Source: Pseudomonadota bacterium (lineage in GTDB: Bacteria; Pseudomonadota; Alphaproteobacteria; Rhizobiales; Xanthobacteraceae). Taken from it: a stretch of DNA of 14,649 bases. The notes beneath the pieces are model-generated. The model had not been told where the DNA came from. It made no database searches and saw nothing but the letters and a program-made list of their open reading frames with translations. Positions 1 to 6,728 of this stretch are shown piece after piece. Every line of letters starts with the position of its first letter. Position 1 is the first letter of the stretch. The position numbers were made by a program, and so were the translations under genes. The stretch covers positions 1-14,649 of the forward strand of contig JAJYAH010000083.1 in assembly GCA_021779635.1 (NCBI GenBank), read 5' to 3'.

Positions 1-16
1 CGCCAAATTTCCACCC

Positions 17-544
17 ATGACCATCGTCACGCTCGCTCTCATCGCCACGTTCCTGCTGCTCGCCGCCTGGACGAAGGGCTTTCTCCGCCGCAACCGGATC
101 TTCCACCTCGCCAACGTCGGGGAAGGCCAGAGCCTCCACGGTCTGAAGACCTATACTGCGGTCTCGACCGGTTCTCTGCGCTACCTGATCGCCAAGCTCG
201 GCGCCACGCCGCTCAACGCGGACATCGCCGGCCAGGCCGATCAGCCGCTCGGCATCTTCACCGACCAGCCCACCGCCGCCGATCCGATTGCGGTCGCGCT
301 CCTCGGCGCCTCGGAAGGCACCCAGAAGGTCGCGATCAACAGCGCCGTCGCTGACGGCGATCTGCTCACGCCGGACGCCAACGGCTATGCGCGCACGCTG
401 CCGACCGCGAACGGCACCTACTGGGTCTTCGGCCGCGCGACGCTCGCTGCCACGCCCGCTGCGGCCGGCGATACCATCGAGTTCATTCCGCGTTCGCCCG
501 TGAAGGCCACGGTTAACGCGGGGGTCATCACTCTCGGCTTCTAA
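17..544 (+). CDS. Capsid decoration-like protein (DUF2190-like), putative
   Basis: This 175-residue protein lies directly upstream of the major capsid gene, the usual place for a head decoration or cement protein. Residues from about 45 onward (TYTAVSTGSLRYLIAKLG, then QPLGIFTDQP, VALLGASEGT, GDTIEFIPRSPV) have the short beta-rich, Ala/Gly/Thr-rich layout of small capsid-stabilising proteins that bind the shell. The N-terminus is odd: residues 3-18 (IVTLALIATFLLLAAW) are hydrophobic enough for a membrane segment or signal anchor, followed by basic KGFLRRNR, which is not typical of decoration proteins. The frame is open to the left window edge, so the real start could lie outside. ATG at 17 was chosen because it is the first visible start; it has no Shine-Dalgarno sequence and follows ttccaccc. 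The family assignment rests on pattern and position only. Confidence 0.6.
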   Translation: MTIVTLALIATFLLLAAWTKGFLRRNRIFHLANVGEGQSLHGLKTYTAVSTGSLRYLIAKLGATPLNADIAGQADQPLGIFTDQPTAADPIAVALLGASEGTQKVAINSAVADGDLLTPDANGYARTLPTANGTYWVFGRATLAATPAAAGDTIEFIPRSPVKATVNAGVITLGF

Positions 545-593
545 GGCCCCACGCGACGACCCAGCAACCATCACCCTCAACATCGTTTCAATC

Positions 594-1655
594 ATGTCCC
601 GTTCCATCATTCGCCCCTCGCTCGGGGCCACCGTGAACCTGGCCAACGCCGATCCGATTCCGTTCGACCTCGGCAACAGCAACATCCCCGGTCAGGTCTA
701 CCGCGTCGCCAACGACAGCCGCTTTGCGGAAACCTACTTCTCAGAGCCGCTGACGACCTACGCCGTCGGCTACAAGGATCCCAACAATCTCGAGGCCGCG
801 CTCGAGTTCTTCTCGCCGACGACCCGCGTTCCCGGCCGCCTCTTCGAGTTCAAGAAGTGGAACAACGCCGAGGAGTTCTACTCTGAGGTCGACGACGTGC
901 GCGCGATCGGCGCCGACTTCAAGCGCGTCGAGTACACCGGTCAGGATCAGACCGCCAAGACCCAGAACAAGGGTCTCACGATGCGCGTCGATCTCGACAA
1001 CGTCGTGCAGGTGCCCGGCTGGGAGAATCTCTACGTCGCGAAGCTGATCCGTCGTCTGCTCCGCAACGAGCTGCGCCGCTCGATCGGCGTCCTCTCTGCT
1101 GCCGCGGTCAATACGGCCAAGACCTGGAATCCGGGCGTGAACGCCGCCGCCGATCCCGATCAGGACGTCCTCGCCGAGGAAAGCTTGGCGGCCGACGTCC
1201 AGGGCTTCGCGTTCAACCGCGTGGGCTACGGTCACTCCTCCTGGGTGCTCCGCTCGCAGGCTCTGCGCGGCAATGCCAACGCGGCGAAGTTCGCCACCGC
1301 CGGCATGACGCCCGAGCAGCTCGCCGCATTGCTCGCCGTCGATGAAATCTACGTCTCCAGGGAGCGCTTCCAGTCGAGCGCCACGGCCAAGAGCCAGCTT
1401 GTTGGCAACACGGTGCTCATGTTCACGGCGATGGCCGGCCAGGACATCGAGGATCCGTCGAACATCAAGCGGTTCGTCTCGCCTCCGCCAAATATCCAGG
1501 TTGGTGGCAAACCGTTCGACCGTCCCGCTGGCGGTCTCGATATCAACGTCTACCTTCAGCAGATCTCGAGCAAGCTGGTCGACATCACGGTCGAGCACTA
1601 CTCGCTGATCTCACTCACGAGCACGCTCGGTATCCGCAGTTTCACGACGAGCTGA
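594..1655 (+). CDS. Major capsid protein
   Basis: This 353-residue protein is probably the major head subunit. The size and the position between a decoration-like protein and head-tail connector genes fit an HK97-fold capsid protein. Visible features are an acidic, aromatic N-terminal half (AETYFSEPLTTYAVGY, KKWNNAEEFYSEVDDVRAIG), a central helical region (ENLYVAKLIRRLLRNELRRSIGVLSAAA, about residues 143-170) like the spine helix of HK97 capsids, and a C-terminal beta-rich part (GGLDINVYLQQISSKLVDITVEHY) as in the A domain. No separate protease or scaffold gene is visible beside it in this window; either could lie upstream. ATG at 594 has no Shine-Dalgarno sequence; its leader is C/A-rich (accctcaacatcgtttcaatc). 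A strong hairpin starts 18 bases after the stop codon. Confidence 0.8.
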   Translation: MSRSIIRPSLGATVNLANADPIPFDLGNSNIPGQVYRVANDSRFAETYFSEPLTTYAVGYKDPNNLEAALEFFSPTTRVPGRLFEFKKWNNAEEFYSEVDDVRAIGADFKRVEYTGQDQTAKTQNKGLTMRVDLDNVVQVPGWENLYVAKLIRRLLRNELRRSIGVLSAAAVNTAKTWNPGVNAAADPDQDVLAEESLAADVQGFAFNRVGYGHSSWVLRSQALRGNANAAKFATAGMTPEQLAALLAVDEIYVSRERFQSSATAKSQLVGNTVLMFTAMAGQDIEDPSNIKRFVSPPPNIQVGGKPFDRPAGGLDINVYLQQISSKLVDITVEHYSLISLTSTLGIRSFTTS

Positions 1656-1673
1656 GTCAGGGGTGATTTCTTC

Positions 1674-1703
1674 GAGCCCCGACGCCAAGCGCGGACGGGG
1701 CTC
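1674..1703 (+). terminator. Hairpin after the capsid gene (possible attenuator or mRNA stabiliser)
   Basis: A perfect 8-bp inverted repeat, GAGCCCCG (1674-1681) and CGGGGCTC (1696-1703), encloses a 14-base loop in the gap between the capsid gene and the next start at 1717. No T-run follows (next bases tctagaaaac), so it is not a classic intrinsic terminator. It may damp transcription after the capsid gene or protect the 3' end of a processed capsid mRNA. If translation of the next gene began at the GTG at 1663, this hairpin would be coding, which is one reason for preferring ATG 1717. Confidence 0.45.
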
Positions 1704-1716
1704 TCTAGAAAACATC

Positions 1717-2178
1717 ATGGCCTGGATTACCATCACCGAAAGCGACCTGATCGGCTCCCTCACCGGGCCCGAGATGACTGCCGTGCAGTCGGCGGCCCTA
1801 GGTGCGGGCCAGACAGATCCGATCCCCGAGAAGGTTCTCGAAGCGGTCCAGGAGATCCGCGGCCGCGTGGCTGCGTGTCAGAACAATCGACTTGGCGACC
1901 TCACTCAGGGAGAGCAGATCCCAGAGGAACTGAAGCCGGCCGCGCTTGCGATTATCCGCTATCGGATCCTCATCCGGTTGCCGCTCTCGAGCCTTATCAC
2001 ACCGCAGCGCGAGCGCGAATACACCGACGCCTTGACTCTCCTGTCTGCTGTCGCCGCCTGTAAGTTTCGCATCGAGCAGCCCGCCTATATTTCGGCCCAA
2101 ATCATTGCGGGCCCCGCTGTGACGCTCGCCTCGAGCGAGGAACGCAAGATGACCCGCGACTCCATGCGCGGACTCTGA
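1717..2178 (+). CDS. Head-tail connector, Mu gp36-like (DUF1320-like)
   Basis: This 153-residue protein begins MAWITITESDLIGSLTG, the short N-terminal pattern common in Mu gp36-type (DUF1320) adaptor proteins. A helical core (PEKVLEAVQEIRGRVAACQNN) and a middle segment (IPEELKPAALAIIRYRILIRLP, with REREYTDAL after it) are also typical of that family. These proteins close the head vertex and connect it to the tail, and the position just after the major capsid gene fits. ATG 1717 is preferred over an in-frame GTG at 1663 because the extra 18 residues look like noncoding sequence and would run through the intergenic hairpin. There is no Shine-Dalgarno sequence (gaaaacatc before ATG). The next gene starts two bases after the stop. 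Confidence 0.65.
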   Translation: MAWITITESDLIGSLTGPEMTAVQSAALGAGQTDPIPEKVLEAVQEIRGRVAACQNNRLGDLTQGEQIPEELKPAALAIIRYRILIRLPLSSLITPQREREYTDALTLLSAVAACKFRIEQPAYISAQIIAGPAVTLASSEERKMTRDSMRGL

Positions 2179-2180
2179 CC

Positions 2181-3398
2181 ATGCTCTTCAGTTCACCAGA
2201 ACCTATCGCCGCGGCGGTCGATCGCCTGGAGTCCAAGACTCCGGTTGGTTCTCCGCTCACCTCGGCGCAGTGGCAGGAGATCGACGTTGCGCTCCGTGAT
2301 CGCGCGTTTTTCTCGGCGAGAGTGGAGGATGTCCGCATCGTCTCCGAGATGCAGTCGCGCATTGATGATGCGCTCAAACTCGTGCGTCGCGATGGCGGCG
2401 CATTCATGGATCGCTCGCGCTTCATTGGCGACATGCGCTCGCTCCTGGGCGCGCAGCCGGGCGACTCCGGCAAGCTGACGGACATCACCTCCGGGTCGCG
2501 CCTGGGGCTCGTGTACGATTTCAACACGGAGGACGCCATGGCCTACGGCCGTTGGCTGAGCCGCCAGGATCCTGACGCGCTCGACGCCTATCCATGCGAC
2601 GAATTGATCCGGGTCGAGGACCGCAAGGTTCCCCGCGGTTTCCGCAAAGGGAAGGGAGGCGTGCTCATCGAAGTGCCCGAGGAGAGCTGGCCCGCGCGTT
2701 GGCAAGCCGCCGGGGGCACCTTCGTCGACGGCCGCATGATCGCGCTCAAGAACGATCGGATCTGGACAGCCATCTCACGCTTCGGCCGGCCCTGGCCTCC
2801 CTTCGACTTCAACAGCGGCATGGGACTCGCGGATATTTCGCGAGCGGAGTCCGAGAGCCTGGGTGTGATCGCGCCGAGGGCTCCAGCTCCCAAGCCGCGC
2901 AGCGAACCGTTCAATACCAATCTCCAGGCGACGATGGCCGAGGTGACGCCCGCGATCGAGGAAGCCTTTCATGAAATCTTCGGCGACCAGGTCGATGTGC
3001 GCGATGGCAAGATCATCTGGCGCGGCGATCGCATCCGCGAACTCACCCGCGCCGCGCTCGATCGTCCGCAATCGACGGAGTCGCTCGACCTGGGCCAAGC
3101 TACTCCCGATGCGATTCGAGCCGCCGGTTCCTCGCAATTCGGGGGCGGCAATATGCGCCTCGATGCCGCGAGTATCCGCGCCATCGATTCGCCCATGCTT
3201 TCCGAGCTCGATTTCCGGCTCGTCCCGCAGATCTGGCGCGCACCTGACGAGGTAGAGGCGCTTTCGGGTGGTGGGCTGGTCTTCACTAAGCGGTTCCTCG
3301 GCCGTACCGCCAGCGCCACCTTCCGCCGCGATGCCGGCGATACATGGACGCTCGCGACGCTCGAGGTGCAGTCGGCCACGAAGGGAGGCGCGCGATGA
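2181..3398 (+). CDS. Minor head protein, Mu gpF-like, with C-terminal nuclease-like domain
   Basis: This 405-residue protein appears to be a minor head or morphogenesis protein. Residues 102-145 (TSGSRLGLVYDFNTEDA, then ALDAYPCDELIRVEDRKVPRG) and 167-229 (SWPARWQAAGG, DGRMIALKNDRIW, FGRPWPPFDFNSGM, ADISRAESESLGV) resemble the C-terminal part of phage head morphogenesis proteins, where residues after W..RW..AGG and GRM.ALK lead to PPFDFNSGM. A probable linker (APRAPAPKPRSEP, 231-243) and a helical segment follow. Residues about 335-399 (LVPQIWRAPDEVEAL, then GLVFTKRFLGRTASATFRRD and WTLATLEV) look like the small phage Barnase/EndoU/ColicinE5/RelE-like (PBECR) domains found at the ends of such proteins. 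A portal or terminase is not in this window. The nuclease-like call is by pattern only, and catalytic residues were not identified. Confidence 0.6.
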   Translation: MLFSSPEPIAAAVDRLESKTPVGSPLTSAQWQEIDVALRDRAFFSARVEDVRIVSEMQSRIDDALKLVRRDGGAFMDRSRFIGDMRSLLGAQPGDSGKLTDITSGSRLGLVYDFNTEDAMAYGRWLSRQDPDALDAYPCDELIRVEDRKVPRGFRKGKGGVLIEVPEESWPARWQAAGGTFVDGRMIALKNDRIWTAISRFGRPWPPFDFNSGMGLADISRAESESLGVIAPRAPAPKPRSEPFNTNLQATMAEVTPAIEEAFHEIFGDQVDVRDGKIIWRGDRIRELTRAALDRPQSTESLDLGQATPDAIRAAGSSQFGGGNMRLDAASIRAIDSPMLSELDFRLVPQIWRAPDEVEALSGGGLVFTKRFLGRTASATFRRDAGDTWTLATLEVQSATKGGAR

Positions 3399-4006
3399 TC
3401 ACTCTCCACACCGAGACCTCGCAGATCCAGGTGATCCACCAGAAGCTCCTACCGGCGAACCGCCGCGGGCTCATGGTTGTGCTTGGCATCGCCGCTGAAC
3501 AGGCCGTGCAACGCCATTTCATCCGCCGCGACGCCGAGAGCCCGAACAAGAAGGGATGGCCGCGTCAGCATTTCTGGGCGCGGCTCGCGAAGCGCACCGC
3601 CTTCGATCCGAGCAAGACCACGGAGGACAGGGCGACTGTGACCGTCGCGGATCCCGCTCTGGCTGCGAAGGTGAATGGCGCCACGATCCGCGCCACCGGA
3701 GCCGTTTCTCCGGCCACCGGCAAGCCGACGAAGAATATCGCGATCCCAATGCAGGCGGCCGCCTACGGCAGCTGGCCTCGGGCGCAGACGTTCCCTGGCA
3801 TGTTTTTCATCAAAGCGAAAAATGGCATGGGCGGCTTCTTGGTCATGCGAGAGCAGAAGGGCGGACCGCTTACGTTCCTCTACCGACTCGTCCCGCAGGT
3901 CGTTGTCCCCGCGGATCCGGATGCGCTGCCGACCGACACAGAGATCGAGAGTGCGCTCGTGCCCCACGCGGAAGCCTACCTCGCGCGCAAGGAGGGCAAG
4001 TCATGA
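3395..4006 (+). CDS. Virion morphogenesis / tail completion protein, putative
   Basis: This 203-residue protein sits between the minor head protein and a tail terminator-like gene, where phages of this layout encode a neck or tail completion protein (Mu gpG-like or HK97 gp10-like). Visible features are a helical N-terminus (LLPANRRGLMVVLGIAAEQAVQRHF), a basic aromatic stretch (KKGWPRQHFWARLAKR), and a C-terminal segment with FLYRLVPQVVVPADPDALP and a terminal helix. ATG 3395 overlaps the previous stop by ATGA and has a good Shine-Dalgarno sequence, GGGAGG at 3383-3388, six bases upstream. This choice removes a 17-residue upstream extension that only shadows the previous gene. The family assignment is inferred mainly from position. 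Confidence 0.5.
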   Translation: MITLHTETSQIQVIHQKLLPANRRGLMVVLGIAAEQAVQRHFIRRDAESPNKKGWPRQHFWARLAKRTAFDPSKTTEDRATVTVADPALAAKVNGATIRATGAVSPATGKPTKNIAIPMQAAAYGSWPRAQTFPGMFFIKAKNGMGGFLVMREQKGGPLTFLYRLVPQVVVPADPDALPTDTEIESALVPHAEAYLARKEGKS

Positions 4007-4461
4007 GCAATCCCTTCTTCACGCTTCAGCAACGGGTGCATGACCTGATCGCCGCGCAAAGTTACTTTGTTGCCCTCGCGCCCAATCAAATCCTCACCGA
4101 GCAAGTCGCGGATCTTGATAACAGGATCCAGACCGTGCTCCTCCAGCTTGGCTTCGGCATCGTGGTAATGACGGCCGAGGGCGTACCGGCGACTTCAGCC
4201 GATTTCGGCGTAGTCGTCTCGCTCGAACGACTGACTGTCTCGATCGTCCACAATCCGACCCTCGACATGACCCACAATGCCCTCGATGCGCTCGATGCCG
4301 TGCGTCAGGCGGTCATCGGGCAGAGCGTGCAGCCGACGCCGCCCGACGCCGACAAGGCGTGGGATTATTTCGGATACGCAGGGCATCAGCGCCGCATGGA
4401 TTCTCTGCCCGAACTCAACGTCCACGAACTCCACATCACGGCGGGGCTGAGGCTCCAATAA
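4003..4461 (+). CDS. Tail terminator-like / minor tail protein, putative
   Basis: This 152-residue protein starts MSNPFFTLQQRVHDLIAAQSYF and ends SLPELNVHELHITAGLRLQ. The helix-then-sheet layout, a central strand pattern (FGVVVSLERLTVSIVHNP) and the place directly before the tail tube gene fit a tail terminator, which caps the tail tube and joins it to the head. The ATG at 4003 overlaps the previous stop by ATGA and has a strong AAGGAGG (3989-3995) seven bases upstream, so the start is well supported. A longer in-frame extension to 3556 only shadows the preceding gene. I do not recognise a specific family. Confidence 0.5.
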   Translation: MSNPFFTLQQRVHDLIAAQSYFVALAPNQILTEQVADLDNRIQTVLLQLGFGIVVMTAEGVPATSADFGVVVSLERLTVSIVHNPTLDMTHNALDALDAVRQAVIGQSVQPTPPDADKAWDYFGYAGHQRRMDSLPELNVHELHITAGLRLQ

Positions 4462-4480
4462 TTTTCCACCAACCCATCCC

Positions 4481-5038
4481 ATGAATAAAGCACGCAAAGT
4501 CATAGGCTCAAAGTCCCTCTTCTTCCTCGAGGCTGCGGCCGTCTCCGTCCCTGCGGCTGGCACTGGCAGCATCGCCGGTCCGGCGTCCGCCTCCAATAAA
4601 CCCGATGTCACCGATCCGCTCTACATCGACATCGGGCCCGTGAAATGGAATTCCGCCCAGAGCGGGAAGACCGAGAAATACATGTCGCCGGCCGGTGGCG
4701 GCGCTTACGTGGTTGAAGACGAAATTCCGCTTTCGCGAGGCAAGACCCTCAAGGGCAAGCTCGAGAAAATGACGAATCTCTTCGTTGCCCTGCGCGACAG
4801 TGCGACGATTCCGAGCAGCGGCGTGGGTGGCGTTTACAATCCGCTTTCCGCGGCGCCGAACGTGCGCGGCTGGCTCCATATCGAGGAGCGTGATCAGAAC
4901 AATGTCCTGATCAACACCGTCGAAATGTGGGTATCCCTGCGCGCTTCTGGCGACACGAACATGGACGACAAAGCCTCGGAGACGCCGGTCGAGGCCGAGG
5001 TCCTCTATTCCACGCTCAACGTCGGCAACCTCACCTAA
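4481..5038 (+). CDS. Major tail tube protein
   Basis: This 185-residue protein fits the monomer of a siphovirus tail tube in size, composition and place between a terminator-like gene and the downstream tail genes. The sequence is beta-rich, with segments such as DPLYIDIGPVKWNSAQSGKT, VVEDEIPLSRGKTLKGKLEK and LHIEERDQNNVLINTVEMWV, and ends VEAEVLYSTLNVGNLT. The spacing from the previous stop is 19 bases. The ATG has no Shine-Dalgarno sequence and follows the leader ttttccaccaacccatccc, which resembles the leader of the gene at 17. A 13-bp hairpin follows the stop, as after the capsid gene, which fits a highly expressed structural gene. Confidence 0.7.
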   Translation: MNKARKVIGSKSLFFLEAAAVSVPAAGTGSIAGPASASNKPDVTDPLYIDIGPVKWNSAQSGKTEKYMSPAGGGAYVVEDEIPLSRGKTLKGKLEKMTNLFVALRDSATIPSSGVGGVYNPLSAAPNVRGWLHIEERDQNNVLINTVEMWVSLRASGDTNMDDKASETPVEAEVLYSTLNVGNLT

Positions 5039-5049
5039 GTCTTCAACTC

Positions 5050-5079
5050 CTGGGAGGGCTCCGCAAGGGGCCCTCCTGG
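5050..5079 (+). terminator. Strong GNRA-capped hairpin after the tail tube gene
   Basis: Arms 5050-5062 and 5067-5079 pair over 13 bp (10 Watson-Crick, 3 G-T) around a GCAA tetraloop at 5063-5066, a stable GNRA loop. It starts 12 bases after the tail tube stop codon. The bases that follow (ccaacccaatcccgcg) contain no T-run, so a classic Rho-independent terminator is not supported. A partial attenuator or 3' mRNA stabiliser that raises tail tube expression relative to the DGR genes is more likely. Confidence 0.55.
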
Positions 5080-5095
5080 CCAACCCAATCCCGCG

Positions 5096-5329
5096 ATGCC
5101 CGCTCCCGGCGATACCACCAATCCACCCGCCACGACCGTCGCCCCTGGCGCCACAGTGCCCAGCGCCGCGACGACCTTCGCGCCGATCGCCGGCGCGACG
5201 CCGGCGCTCACCCTCACCGGACCAATCGTCCAGCCGGCCGCTGGCGTATTCAACGTCGGCTACGTGTCGATCGGCCTCCTCGACGAATCGTCCGCTTACC
5301 TCCTCGGCCTCATTGGCTCCTACATCTAA
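5096..5329 (+). CDS. Small hypothetical protein upstream of the DGR variable protein
   Basis: This 77-residue protein is Pro/Ala/Thr-rich in its first half (MPAPGDTTNPPATTVAPGAT) and hydrophobic in its last third (VFNVGYVSIGLLDESS, then AYLLGLIGSYI). I do not recognise it. Its stop TAA (5327-5329) shares its last base with the ATG of the variable protein gene (TAATG), so the two are probably translationally coupled and could work together, for example as a small virion component or an anchor for the variable protein. ATG 5096 lacks a Shine-Dalgarno sequence and lies 16 bases beyond the hairpin. The GC-rich Ala/Pro content could also arise from noncoding sequence, but the tight junction argues for a real gene. 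Confidence 0.55.
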   Translation: MPAPGDTTNPPATTVAPGATVPSAATTFAPIAGATPALTLTGPIVQPAAGVFNVGYVSIGLLDESSAYLLGLIGSYI

Positions 5330-6306
5330 TGCTCTCCAAATCCAATCCTTTCGCCCCGGCGCTTTCGCTGATCGGCGGCACGCTCAACCTGCTCGCAGGC
5401 ACGCGCGTCGCCGTCGGCACGACGCTTCTCCACGTCACGGTCAATACGCCGGTGCAAATGCCTGCGCTCGCGGCCGGCACCGACTACGCCGTCTACGCCT
5501 GCGCCGACGGCAAGATCGTGGCCGATGCCAATTTCTCGGCCCCGACCGGCTACACATCGGCAAACAGCATTAAGATCGGCGGCTTCCACTACGCCCCCGG
5601 CGGCAACGCCAGCCCCACCGCGCAGACGGGCGGCAACACCACCCCGGCGATCAATCCATGCTCGATTTGGGACCTCAAATGGCGTCCCGCATGCCTGGAT
5701 CCACGCGGCATGGCGCTCCACTCAATGGGAGTCTGGGGCGATGCCTATTTTCTGAATACGGCGTCGGACGTGAACGGCACTTCTAAATTCGGCGCCACCT
5801 GCGCGACGGGAGCCGCGCTTCCGAAGGTCCCTGCCCTCTACGGCGGCGACGGCGTGGCCTCCGAGGCTGACTTTTCGTGGCATACGGCCGCCCGTATCCT
5901 CGCGGCATTTGGGAAGAGACTGCCCACGCAGCAGGAATTTTCCGCCCTCACATTTGGGGTGACGGAGGCTACGTCAGTCGGGCCTCAGACCGTCACCACG
6001 GGCCTAGACGCCCCACGCACCTCGGCCATAGGCATCATGCAAGCGACCGGCAACCTGTGGGTCTGGGGACAGGAGGCTGCCGTCGACCCGACGAGCACCA
6101 CCGCCAATGCTTGGTTTGCCGACACTGGAGGCCGCGGGCAGAGCAACATTTACGGCGTCGGTGACCTCAAGCGAGCTATCTACGGCGCCTCCTGGCTCGA
6201 CGGCGTGTACGCCGGCTCCCGCGCTTCCGCCTGGAGCTCCGCGCCCTCGAACTCGTACAACTACATCGGGGCGCGCGGCGTCTGTGACCACCTGATTCTT
6301 GTATGA
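5329..6306 (+). CDS. DGR variable protein with C-type lectin/FGE-sulfatase-like fold (probable receptor-binding protein)
   Basis: This 325-residue protein is the DGR target. The N-terminal region (LAGTRVAVGTTLLHVTV, GTDYAVYACADGKIV) is beta-rich. From about residue 84 the sequence follows the FGE/C-type-lectin pattern of DGR variable proteins: GGFHYAPGG, SIWDLKWRPACLDPRGM (112-128), FGKRLPTQQEF (194-204, like GKRLPT..E) and GNLWVWGQEA (241-250, like GNVWEW). The C-terminus holds the diversified ligand surface, residues 285-320, with the invariant scaffold AGSRAS, APSN and IGARGVCD. Residues encoded by TR AAC codons that now differ are 285, 288, 290, 294, 301, 303, 304, 310 and 312; 308 and 311 remain Asn. 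It probably sits on the tail or another exposed virion part and binds host surface ligands. The stop overlaps the avd ATG (ATGA). Confidence 0.93.
   Translation: MLSKSNPFAPALSLIGGTLNLLAGTRVAVGTTLLHVTVNTPVQMPALAAGTDYAVYACADGKIVADANFSAPTGYTSANSIKIGGFHYAPGGNASPTAQTGGNTTPAINPCSIWDLKWRPACLDPRGMALHSMGVWGDAYFLNTASDVNGTSKFGATCATGAALPKVPALYGGDGVASEADFSWHTAARILAAFGKRLPTQQEFSALTFGVTEATSVGPQTVTTGLDAPRTSAIGIMQATGNLWVWGQEAAVDPTSTTANAWFADTGGRGQSNIYGVGDLKRAIYGASWLDGVYAGSRASAWSSAPSNSYNYIGARGVCDHLILV
6181..6288 (+). repeat. DGR variable repeat (VR)
   Basis: This 108-bp stretch aligns without gaps to 6727-6834. There are 13 mismatches: seven A-to-T, four A-to-C and two A-to-G (TR to VR), every one at a TR adenine. 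All non-adenine positions are identical. Changed bases fall only in the first two positions of AAC codons, in the frame of the variable protein. Homology stops sharply at both ends: the flanks atc/ggt and cacctg/tatccc are unrelated or nearly so. VR ends 15 bases before the last base of the stop codon's preceding coding sequence, so it covers nearly the whole C-terminus. Confidence 0.97.
6267..6288 (+). promoter_or_regulatory. IMH-like homing element: 14-base G/C tract and following conserved bases
   Basis: The 3' end of VR has an unbroken 14-base G/C run (6267-6280) followed by tctgtgac, identical in TR at 6813-6834. The Bordetella phage BPP-1 DGR likewise has a (G/C)14 element and an initiation-of-mutagenic-homing (IMH) site at the 3' end of VR that sets where homing starts and makes VR, not TR, the recipient. 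Just beyond tctgtgac VR and TR diverge (cacctg versus tatccc), which could provide the IMH/IMH* difference. The role here is inferred by analogy. Confidence 0.7.
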
Positions 6307-6728
6307 GCGAAGCGAAAGCGGAGCGGCTGCACGATCACGAACATGGAAAACCGGATACAGGTCATCTCTGTGCGGAGCAGCTCGCCATCGTCGAGCGCTT
6401 CGAGACCTGCATTGACTACCTCTACCCAGTCCTTCTCGGGATTCCTCGGGCGCATCATGTCCTCCGAGATGCGACCGTCTCCGCGCTCTTCGCTCAGGTC
6501 CAGCTCTTCTCCGAGGCCGGCAAATCGACCTCTTTGTCAAAACTCTATGCAGCAGATGCGAATCTCGCCCTGCTGCGCTTCTATTTGCGGTTCCTCTCGA
6601 GCCCCAAGCGCAAGTCCATCTCTCAGCATCAGCATCAGGTCGCGGCGGTCCACATCGCCGAAACCGGACGCATGCTGGGGGCGTGGATCGCTCGGGCTCA
6701 GAGAACCGCGAAACGACCCGCGGGGTAA
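6303..6728 (+). CDS. avd: DGR accessory variability determinant Avd
   Basis: This 141-residue protein matches the Avd pattern: a first helix (AIVERFETCIDYLYPVLLGIPRAH), a helix around ALFAQVQLFSEAG, a central helix (KLYAADANLALLRFYLRFL) and the family's characteristic last helix with HIAETGRMLGAWI. The known Avd of BPP-1 is a barrel-shaped pentamer of four-helix bundles that binds the RT and the TR RNA and is required for homing. The first 25 residues (MSEAKAERLHDHEHGKPDTG) are charged and His-rich and precede the conserved part. ATG 6303 overlaps the variable protein stop by ATGA. The TAA stop (6726-6728) overlaps the first two bases of TR, so the end of avd lies in the likely structured 5' portion of the DGR RNA. 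Confidence 0.92.
   Translation: MSEAKAERLHDHEHGKPDTGHLCAEQLAIVERFETCIDYLYPVLLGIPRAHHVLRDATVSALFAQVQLFSEAGKSTSLSKLYAADANLALLRFYLRFLSSPKRKSISQHQHQVAAVHIAETGRMLGAWIARAQRTAKRPAG

Noticed and set aside
741..1598. Long minus-strand open frame opposite the capsid gene
   Set aside because: It is antisense to a well-supported capsid gene and its Arg/Asp/Val-rich composition is typical of the reverse frame of GC-rich coding DNA.
5050..5079. Classic Rho-independent terminator
   Set aside because: The stem is strong but the T-run is absent; it is kept only as a possible attenuator or stabilising hairpin.
4927..5328. Upstream in-frame extension of the variable protein gene
   Set aside because: It overlaps the tail tube gene and the 77-residue gene, its translation is Arg/His-rich shadow sequence, and ATG 5329 gives a clean TAATG junction.
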